Part shown: positions 14,828 through 19,777 of the stretch, piece by piece | Layout: each line of letters starts with the position of its first letter | How positions within the stretch are numbered: position 1 is the stretch's first letter | Assembly: GCA_964506935.1 (NCBI GenBank) | Contig: CAZDOD010000038.1 | Location: forward strand, 1-19,777 | Length of the DNA: 19,777 nucleotides | Reading direction: 5' to 3' | From: CAZDOD01 sp964506935 | GTDB taxonomy: Bacteria > Desulfobacterota > Zymogenia > Zymogenales > Zymogenaceae | Program-made: the position numbers and the translations under genes | The notes under the pieces: model-generated | What the model saw: the letters and a program-made list of their open reading frames with translations, nothing else | Database searches by the model: none | What the model was told of the DNA's origin: nothing

Positions 14828-16186
14828 ATGGGAGGAGCGAGAGATATCGCCGTATCGGCCGTCGGCGCCGTACTACAAAGGGGTGCCTACTCCGACACCG
14901 TCCTCGATATATTGATCTCAAGGGACAAAACCCTCTCAGAACTCGACAGGGCCCTCGCAACCGAGCTTACATACGGTGTCTTGAGAAACCTCCTTCGCCT
15001 CGACCATATCATCTCCCACTTCTCAAATAAAAAAATCTCATCCATCGACCGCGACGTCCTGAATATCCTGAGAACCGCCGTCTATCAGATAGTATTTCTT
15101 GATAAGATACCTCCCTACGCCGCCGTAAACGAAGCGGTCAATCTCGCCGCCGTCTTCGGCAAGAGGAGCGCCGGCTCATTCGTAAACGGCGTATTGAGGG
15201 CGGCACTCGGCGGGATCGATGACATTAGATACCCCGACCCAAAAAGTGACCCGATATCATACATCTCAACATACTACTCCCTCCCAACTTGGTTATCCGA
15301 GTTTTTTATCGACACATTCGGATTTGAAAAGACAGAGAAAATCGCAAGGGCACAAAATGAGCGGCCCCCCACAACATTGAGGACAAACAGCCTCATGGGG
15401 GATAGAAATAATTTAATAGAGATTATGAAGGGGAAAAACCTCTCGGTTCGACCTGCGAAGTATTCTCCCTTTGGGGTAATCGTAGAGGGAGGAGGAGCCA
15501 TCTCAAGACACGACCTCTTCAAAGAGGGATATTTCTCGCTTCAGGACGAGGCATCCCAGCTCGTTCCGATCATCCTCGATCCGAAGCCTGATATGAGGAT
15601 CTTGGATCTTTGCGCCGCACCGGGCCTGAAAGGCACGTTCGCCGCCGAGCTGATGGGCGATAGAGGCTCTATCATATCGGTCGAGATAAACAGAAACAGG
15701 GCCGATTCGATCAAAGAAAATAAATCGAGGCTGGGGATCAATTCCGTAAAGGTGATCTCGGCCGATGCAAAAAGACTCCCTATTAAGCTGAACGAAAAAT
15801 TCGACCGCGTACTGATAGACCCGCCTTGCAGCGCCCTAGGGATAATAAGGAGAAGCCCCGAGATAAAGTGGCGGCTAAAAATTGATAACATCAGGGTAAT
15901 GATCAAAAATCAGAGATTGATCCTCGAAGAAGGGGCCGCACACGTAAAGAGGGGCGGGATACTGGTCTATTCGGTGTGCACAATCAATCCCGCCGAGGGG
16001 AAGGATATGATAGGCCAATTTCTCGGCGATCACCCCGATTTTTCGATAGATGACATATCACCCCTTCTGAGCAAGGGGTCCGGCCTCATCGATGATGACA
16101 AGGCCATCTTTACACCCCCCTACATTTTTGACGAGAGCGATCCGGATAAACCGGACGGATTTTTCGTCGCAAGGCTCAAAATGTGA
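14828..16186 (+). CDS. rsmB: 16S rRNA m5C967 methyltransferase RsmB
   Basis: Methylates C967-equivalent of 16S rRNA using SAM. The 452 residues start with a NusB-like RNA-binding domain (about 3-135; ELTYGVLRNLLRLDHII, PPYAAVNEAVNLA), which separates RsmB from other NOL1/NOP2/Sun enzymes. The catalytic domain follows, with SAM motif I LDLCAAPGLKG (259-269), motif IV DPPCSALG with Cys334, and motif VI YSVCTINP with Cys384. Both cysteines needed for catalysis and product release are kept. Motif I has Leu-Lys-Gly where most homologs read Gly-Lys-Thr, a mild deviation. The segment RRSPEIKWR (341-349) is typical. TAGGGT lies about 8 bases before ATG 14828. It ends the priA-def-fmt-rsmB run. Confidence 0.94.
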   Translation: MGGARDIAVSAVGAVLQRGAYSDTVLDILISRDKTLSELDRALATELTYGVLRNLLRLDHIISHFSNKKISSIDRDVLNILRTAVYQIVFLDKIPPYAAVNEAVNLAAVFGKRSAGSFVNGVLRAALGGIDDIRYPDPKSDPISYISTYYSLPTWLSEFFIDTFGFEKTEKIARAQNERPPTTLRTNSLMGDRNNLIEIMKGKNLSVRPAKYSPFGVIVEGGGAISRHDLFKEGYFSLQDEASQLVPIILDPKPDMRILDLCAAPGLKGTFAAELMGDRGSIISVEINRNRADSIKENKSRLGINSVKVISADAKRLPIKLNEKFDRVLIDPPCSALGIIRRSPEIKWRLKIDNIRVMIKNQRLILEEGAAHVKRGGILVYSVCTINPAEGKDMIGQFLGDHPDFSIDDISPLLSKGSGLIDDDKAIFTPPYIFDESDPDKPDGFFVARLKM

Positions 16187-16227
16187 TGACCGGTTTTTCT
16201 ATTCCCGACGATTATATTTAAAAAAAT

Positions 16228-16256
16228 TTGACACGCATATAACATTCTGTTAAAAA
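16228..16256 (+). promoter_or_regulatory. Sigma70-type promoter upstream of radC
   Basis: A perfect -35 TTGACA (16228-16233) is followed, 17 bases later, by TAAAAA (16251-16256), which fits the -10 consensus at four of six positions. Transcription would begin near 16263, leaving a leader of about 80 bases before the radC ATG. The -10 overlaps a weak dyad at 16252-16273. Confidence 0.4.
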
Positions 16257-16273
16257 GGCCTTGTTCCCTTTTT
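16252..16273. terminator. Weak bidirectional-type dyad between rsmB and radC
   Basis: AAAAAGG (16252-16258) and CCTTTTT (16267-16273) are complementary around an 8-base loop (CCTTGTTC). This has the A-tract/stem/T-tract form of a bidirectional terminator, but with only two G-C pairs it is weak. It could end rsmB transcripts. It overlaps the proposed radC -10, so both readings may not be right. Confidence 0.22.
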
Positions 16274-16345
16274 ATTTACATATCTTTGGACGAAGTTTCG
16301 GCTCAAGAAATCTAATTCATATAGTAAATTTTGCCGGTTTCGAAT

Positions 16346-17062
16346 ATGGGAGAGAAAGACCATATCGGCCACAGGCAACGTTTGAGAGGGAGATTCTTAA
16401 AGTCCGGTGCGGAGAGTCTGTCGGATTATGAGATCATCGAGCTCCTTCTGACCTTTGCCATCCCGAGAAAAGACACGAAACCAATAGCCAAGGAGCTACT
16501 CCGGACGTTCAAGTCCCTCGAGGGTGTCTTCGAGGCGCCGACGGAAGATCTCATGAAGGTTTCAGGTATCGGGGAAAACGCCGCTTTTTTAATAAAGTTC
16601 TTCCTCGAGGCCCCCTCTTTTTACCTGAAAGATAAGATAAAAAAGAAGGAGTATCTCCACTCGGCAAAGGACGTCTTAAAATATCTCCAGCACTCCATGA
16701 AGTCTCTGAAAAATGAGATCTTTACGGTTATATTCTTAAACGCCAAAAATGAAATCATTCATACCGAGACCCTGCACGAGGGGACTTTAAATCAGTCGAT
16801 CGTATATCCAAGGAAGATCATAGAAAGGGCCTTGAAATACAACGCATCTTCATTGATATTTGTCCACAACCACCCCAGCGGCCACGCAAAGCCCTCGACA
16901 CAAGACCGCGAGATAACCCGAAATCTCGTCTTCGCGGCCCGAATGATGGATATGGATGTATATGATCATATCATCATCGGGCACAACGACTATTACAGCT
17001 TTGCCGAACAGGGCGACATAAAGCAGTTCAGGGAAAAATATATGATATTGAGGAGGGGATAG
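16346..17062 (+). CDS. radC: RadC-family (JAB/MPN domain) protein
   Basis: From ATG 16346 the protein has 238 residues. The N-terminal part (GHRQRLRGRFLKSG, then a helix-hairpin-helix KVSGIGENAAFLIK at 71-84) precedes the JAB1/MPN metal domain. Its zinc motif is complete: HNHPSG (174-179; ligands His174 and His176) with PSTQD (183-187; ligand Asp187). Despite the name, no DNA-repair function is proven for RadC; the fold suggests a metalloprotease or nuclease-like role that remains unknown. The frame extends five codons to a TTG at 16331, but the ATG start fits family N-termini better. Neither start has a strong ribosome site. Chromosomal housekeeping neighbours and no phage genes suggest a core copy and not an element-borne anti-restriction type. 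Confidence 0.92.
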   Translation: MGEKDHIGHRQRLRGRFLKSGAESLSDYEIIELLLTFAIPRKDTKPIAKELLRTFKSLEGVFEAPTEDLMKVSGIGENAAFLIKFFLEAPSFYLKDKIKKKEYLHSAKDVLKYLQHSMKSLKNEIFTVIFLNAKNEIIHTETLHEGTLNQSIVYPRKIIERALKYNASSLIFVHNHPSGHAKPSTQDREITRNLVFAARMMDMDVYDHIIIGHNDYYSFAEQGDIKQFREKYMILRRG

Positions 17063-17070
17063 ATTTGTTG

Positions 17071-17099
17071 TTGCCATCGCAAATAAGGGCGACTTTAAT
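17071..17099 (+). promoter_or_regulatory. Sigma70-type promoter for the cyclase-like gene
   Basis: TTGCCA (17071-17076, five of six consensus bases) is 17 bases from TTTAAT (17094-17099, five of six). The start would be near 17106, with a leader of about 45 bases containing the strong AGGGGG ribosome site of the next gene. This is one of the best promoter matches in the window, and makes the gene independent of radC. Confidence 0.5.
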
Positions 17100-17151
17100 T
17101 TCTTATTCTAAAATGATATGATTGATCCAAAAAGTTACCAAGGGGGTAAAT

Positions 17152-17904
17152 GTGTCTATCTTCTTAAAATATAGTAAAAAGTCCCTCGTCTATATTTTTT
17201 TTTCGCTTTTAATCACCATCCCTTTCGCACCTCCCTCGTTTTCAATCGACCTATCAGGTTACGAAATCATTGATCTCACACACCCCTTGGGTCAGACACA
17301 GCCGGGTGATACCGAAACCGGGGGCTCCCAACCCGACCTGCAATTTTCCCTCGGTGGGATGAGCGGGACATACGCCATTATATCCAATCCCCCGACTTCC
17401 GCAAAAGAAGTGCGGACCGATCTCCTGATACGCCCCGTCGTAGTGATCAACGTCGAGAGCTCGGCCGCAGAAGATCCCGACTTTGTCCTCGATTCCGAAA
17501 GCATCATGAGGTGGGAGATCTTTAACGGCGAGATCGCATCTGACTCGGCAGTCCTTGTCGAGACGGGGTGGGATAGGCTGTGGGGAGACGAGACGATCTA
17601 TTTCAACTACGACGGGGGCGGAAATATGCACTTTCCGGGCATCTCCGCCGACGGTGTGAGATTTCTCACCGAAGAGAGGCATATAAAGGTGATCGGGATC
17701 GACGGGCCGGGCATCGACCCCGGATTCAGCAAAAAGACCGAGGCCACCGACCTCTTTGCGATGTCAGGTGGGCTTTTGCTCTTGAACCTAAAAGGCCTAA
17801 AGGTGCTCCCACCGAAAGGCGCCGCGATCTTCATCGGGATTTTGCCTATCGAGGGGGCGACGACATCCCCGGCGAGGGTCCTTGCACTCACCCCGAAAAG
17901 GTAA
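17152..17904 (+). CDS. Exported cyclase/kynurenine-formamidase-fold protein, metal site apparently lost
   Basis: I start at GTG 17152 (250 residues) because AGGGGG lies 5 bases upstream and the next residues form a signal peptide (SKKSLVYIFFSLLITIPF, cleavage near PSFS). An upstream TTG at 17122 has no ribosome site. The mature protein follows the PF04199 pattern: YEIIDLTHPLGQTQPGD (37-53), SAVLVETGWDRLW (132-144), HFPGISADGVRFL (160-172) and VIGIDGPGIDPG (180-191). The active-site motif, normally HxGTHxDxP, reads MSGTYAII here (70-77): Met70, Tyr74 and Ile76 replace His, His and Asp. The later His and the Glu before the NL near 211 are also gone (LLLLNLKGL). So it is likely a non-catalytic relative, possibly a binding protein, in the periplasm or secreted. 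It is transcribed alone, convergent with the methyltransferase genes. Substrate unknown. Confidence 0.8.
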   Translation: MSIFLKYSKKSLVYIFFSLLITIPFAPPSFSIDLSGYEIIDLTHPLGQTQPGDTETGGSQPDLQFSLGGMSGTYAIISNPPTSAKEVRTDLLIRPVVVINVESSAAEDPDFVLDSESIMRWEIFNGEIASDSAVLVETGWDRLWGDETIYFNYDGGGNMHFPGISADGVRFLTEERHIKVIGIDGPGIDPGFSKKTEATDLFAMSGGLLLLNLKGLKVLPPKGAAIFIGILPIEGATTSPARVLALTPKR

Positions 17905-17925
17905 TCCGCCCGGGAAAAATATCAC

Positions 17926-17963
17926 AAAAAAAGAAGTCGGTTTTCCTTAAAAAAACCGACTTC
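17926..17963 (-). terminator. Strong rho-independent terminator for the methyltransferase genes
   Basis: GAAGTCGGTTTT (17933-17944) and AAAACCGACTTC (17952-17963) are perfectly complementary over 12 pairs around a 7-base loop. On the minus strand the stem is followed at once by seven T (17932-17926). On the plus strand no T-tract follows, so the element is built for transcripts arriving from the right, ending the operon that finishes at 18006. It may also slow plus-strand readthrough from the cyclase-like gene. Confidence 0.88.
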
Positions 17964-18005
17964 CCACCGGACAAGACCGACCTTTATCCCTTCTTTGAAA
18001 ATTTT

Positions 18006-18638
18006 TCAATGATTTATGGCGACAGACTGTAGGAAGAACGGGAAAAGCGTCCTGATTTCATATTTTGCAATTCCGTTTCCCTTAAGGATAGCCTTGATCT
18101 CACGCGACATATACGCCGCCCTGATCTGATCTATATCCCTATTTTTTACGGGCAGATAATATAGCCACCACACCCTCTTGAGATCACCGATGTATAAAAC
18201 CCCGTCATCTTTCAGGGCGCCAAAGAGATTTCCGATACATTTTTTCGGGTCATCCCAGTGATGCAGAGAATAGATCGAATAGATGAGATCAAATTTGCCG
18301 AGTCTCTTTACATCCTCTTCTTTGTTGGCATCACATATCAAATAATCTATCCTGTCATCCAGCCCCTTGTCTCTAATTCGCTCCTTCGCCACGGTTGCCA
18401 TATCCTTCGAGATGTCAAATGCCGTGACCTGTATGTCGGGATTTGCCTCGGCGAAGAGACAAGTCATGATCGCCGGCCCCGCCCCGACCTCGAGGCATTT
18501 CCCCACTGGCCCCAAAGCCTTCATCTCTTTCAAAAAAGGTCCGTACATCATATTTGCATGCCCCTCATGAATCCTTGCATATTCCCTCGCGTTTTCGATC
18601 CCGCTCAAACCCTCGTCTTTATGTTCAATCCTCTTCAT
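18006..18638 (-). CDS. Class I SAM-dependent methyltransferase (methyltransferase A)
   Basis: A 210-residue cytoplasmic methyltransferase. SAM motif I is LEVGAGPA (49-56), the acidic residue after strand 2 is Asp75 (AFDIS), motif II-like CDANKEED is at 102-109, and the motif IV/post-IV region reads FDLIYSIYSLHHWDDP (116-131), the UbiE/small-molecule type. The C-terminal third (WWLYYLPVKNRDIDQIRAAY) probably forms the substrate cap. The substrate is not recognisable. I use ATG 18638, with GGAGG 9 bases upstream; a TTG one codon earlier (18641) is closer to ideal spacing and cannot be excluded. It begins 25 bases after the stop of the next methyltransferase gene and is followed by the strong terminator, so it is the last gene of a three-gene unit. 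Confidence 0.87.
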   Translation of the reverse strand: MKRIEHKDEGLSGIENAREYARIHEGHANMMYGPFLKEMKALGPVGKCLEVGAGPAIMTCLFAEANPDIQVTAFDISKDMATVAKERIRDKGLDDRIDYLICDANKEEDVKRLGKFDLIYSIYSLHHWDDPKKCIGNLFGALKDDGVLYIGDLKRVWWLYYLPVKNRDIDQIRAAYMSREIKAILKGNGIAKYEIRTLFPFFLQSVAINH

Positions 18639-18663
18639 CAAAAAAATCCTCCATAATCTTCAA

Positions 18664-19362
18664 TCATCTTATCGCCAGAGCGCGAAGCACGTATCCTCGA
18701 TCTTTTATGTCCTGCCAATCCTCAACGAAAAAACCGCTCCTCCCCAGAAGATCAACAATCTCATCCTTTGAATAGATGCGGAGATCGCTTGACCCTCGAA
18801 ATCTCACGATGGAATCAAAAAGCCGCCGGATTCGGCCGGTGCGCTCGACATTTGCGATTACCAAACTCCCGCAGTGTTTGATCACCCTCTTCATCTCACA
18901 AATGACACCCTCGGGATCAAAAAATCGGCAGAATAAACCGTCGCACACCACCACATCGAAGCTGTTTTTACCCCACGGGAGCCTCCCATAATCGCGGGCG
19001 TAAATCTCAACGTCATTTCCGAGCCTTTCCCTCGCGACCTCTATCATCTCTTCGGAACTGTCGACGCCGAAGGCCGATATCTTCCTGTCTCTGATTATTT
19101 GAGACAGGAGCTCCCCGTCTCTACAGCCGATATCCAGAATGGAATCGAAATCAATCTCCCCCAGAAGTTTTACGACGGCGTCATATTTTGTGTGTGAATT
19201 TCCCATACTGTTTAATAAGCCCGAACCCATCTCCTGTGGATTAAAATCCCTTTTCAACCCCACCTCATATATTTTTTCTGCGACATAATACATAACCGAT
19301 CTTCTTTCTCTTCCCACATGGGCCGAAATCAGATGCCGTCCGACCCATGTGGGAAAACTCAT
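18664..19362 (-). CDS. Class I SAM-dependent methyltransferase (methyltransferase B)
   Basis: A 232-residue methyltransferase unlike its neighbour. Motif I is LDIGCRDG (76-83), the SAM ribose-binding acid is Asp101 (GVDSS), and motif IV is LPWGKNSFDVVVCDGLF (128-144). RVIKHCGSLVIANVER (159-174) is the usual strand-5 region of UbiE/COQ5-like enzymes. The C-terminal stretch IYSKDEIVDLLGRSGFFV (196-213) also fits that group. Substrate unknown. ATG 19362 has AGGG 7 bases upstream and lies 9 bases after the preceding stop, so the genes are coupled. The first 23 residues are encoded by an inverted repeat and resemble no methyltransferase N-terminus. An alternative ATG at 19293 (MYYVAEKIYEVG) would skip them but has a weaker ribosome site. 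Confidence 0.88.
   Translation of the reverse strand: MSFPTWVGRHLISAHVGRERRSVMYYVAEKIYEVGLKRDFNPQEMGSGLLNSMGNSHTKYDAVVKLLGEIDFDSILDIGCRDGELLSQIIRDRKISAFGVDSSEEMIEVARERLGNDVEIYARDYGRLPWGKNSFDVVVCDGLFCRFFDPEGVICEMKRVIKHCGSLVIANVERTGRIRRLFDSIVRFRGSSDLRIYSKDEIVDLLGRSGFFVEDWQDIKDRGYVLRALAIR
19311..19355. repeat. Perfect 12-bp inverted repeat at the 5' end of methyltransferase B
   Basis: TTCCCACATGGG (19311-19322) and CCCATGTGGGAA (19344-19355) are exact reverse complements with 21 bases between them. The arms themselves contain the near-palindrome CCCACATGGG. Both arms fall inside the first 18 codons of the methyltransferase frame. In RNA this would form a stable hairpin a few bases after the start codon. 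It could be an operator, a translational control element, or an inserted palindromic unit. Confidence 0.6.
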
Positions 19363-19371
19363 CGACCAACC

Positions 19372-19777
19372 CTACTTGCCACCCTTCTCCTTTTCACCCT
19401 CGATCTTCTTTACGTAGGCATCGAATGCGGCCTTTCCCTCTTCGCGCCAGAAATCCCTGTAGTAGCCCCGCCATTTCCTCGACGACCAATCGAAGTGTGA
19501 TCCCTCTCTCTGGAATCCATTGAACGGCCCGAAGAATTCGTGGTGGTACGACTTGCTTTTGAAGTCACGGTGCCCAGGACCGAATACCGTGAAGAAGATC
19601 CTCGCCAGGATGAAAAGCCCGAAGGCCTGCCAGTAGGTGATCACGCCGATCCCGAATATGGCCGGCATGAGCCAGTTCCATAAGAGCTTTATGAAGAAAC
19701 CGAATGCAAACGCAAACAGTACGGCAAAGATGATCCCGACAAAGACCATGCCGATTACATGGGGCACCCTCCTTGCC
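19372..19777 (-). CDS. Small membrane protein with LWNWLMPAIFG motif, N-terminus possibly beyond the window
   Basis: Two predicted membrane helices (about 5-27 and 43-63, numbered from a GTG at 19767) flank the segment LLWNWLMPAIFG (28-39). A charged, aromatic, His-rich cytoplasmic or periplasmic tail follows (FKSKSYHHEFFGPFNG, KWRGYYRDFWREEGKAAFDA) and ends in Lys/Glu/Gly. This helix-motif-helix design belongs, as I recall, to a widespread uncharacterised family of short membrane proteins; no function is assigned. The frame is open to the window end (Ala-Arg-Arg before the GTG), and GGAGG touches the GTG directly, which is too close for a ribosome site. The true start may therefore lie outside, or at the ATG six codons on. 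It is the first visible gene of the unit with the two methyltransferases. Confidence 0.72.
   Translation of the reverse strand, partial: ARRVPHVIGMVFVGIIFAVLFAFAFGFFIKLLWNWLMPAIFGIGVITYWQAFGLFILARIFFTVFGPGHRDFKSKSYHHEFFGPFNGFQREGSHFDWSSRKWRGYYRDFWREEGKAAFDAYVKKIEGEKEKGGK

Noticed and set aside
16346..17062. radC as a sign of a mobile or anti-restriction element
   Set aside because: Neighbours are core genes, composition is uniform, and no integrase, repeat or att-like site is seen.
17580..18032. 150-codon plus-strand ORF overlapping the cyclase-like gene and the terminator
   Set aside because: It is frame-shifted relative to the real gene, rich in Arg, and reads through the terminator hairpin.
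1..19777. CRISPR arrays, tRNA or rRNA genes, insertion sequences, toxin-antitoxin or defence islands
   Set aside because: I looked for regular repeats, cloverleaf-like stems, transposase or restriction motifs and small paired genes on both strands and saw none that hold up.

Overview
The window looks like chromosomal core DNA from a Gram-negative bacterium, most probably a Desulfobacterota-type (former deltaproteobacterial) lineage. The evidence is the outer-membrane assembly machinery (BamA, an OmpH/Skp chaperone and the Lol lipoprotein exporter) next to lysS, the order priA-def-fmt-rsmB, and a codon usage of moderate GC rich in AGG/AGA Arg and ATA Ile codons. The lineage is inferred from gene order and protein style, not from a marker gene. 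Both window ends cut through genes. No stretch without a gene exceeds about 160 bases. I saw no tRNA, rRNA, CRISPR array, insertion sequence or phage gene.

Left part, all on the minus strand and read right to left: map (methionine aminopeptidase), a short-chain dehydrogenase, lysS, a LolC/E-type permease, a TPR protein with two cyclic-nucleotide-binding domains, lolD, bamA and ompH (cut by the window start). lysS, the permease, the cNMP protein and lolD are packed with 1-base overlap to 17-base gaps, so they are probably cotranscribed. bamA has its own strong promoter-like sequence. A long hairpin that folds well only in the minus transcript lies between bamA and ompH. The permease and LolD release lipoproteins from the inner membrane, the OmpH/Skp-like chaperone carries outer-membrane proteins, and BamA inserts them, so this run is an envelope-building cluster with a nucleotide-sensing protein embedded in it.

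Middle part, on the plus strand and divergent from map: a Crp/Fnr-family regulator, priA (replication restart helicase), def, fmt, a possible 30-codon ORF, rsmB (16S rRNA m5C methyltransferase) and radC. Fmt, Def and Map add the formyl group, remove it, and then remove the initiator methionine, so the whole N-terminal methionine cycle lies within about 5.6 kb.

Right part: an exported protein of the cyclase / kynurenine-formamidase fold that seems to have lost its metal-binding residues (plus strand). It is convergent with three minus-strand genes: a small two-helix membrane protein (open at the window end) and two unrelated class I SAM methyltransferases. A strong minus-strand terminator separates the convergent units.

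Most of the window is ordinary housekeeping DNA. The items most worth a second look are the TPR/dual-cNMP protein inside the Lol cluster, the apparent pseudoenzyme, the bamA-ompH hairpin, a probable leaderless map transcript, and a 12-bp-arm inverted repeat at the start of one methyltransferase. I found no clear new defence or mobile system.
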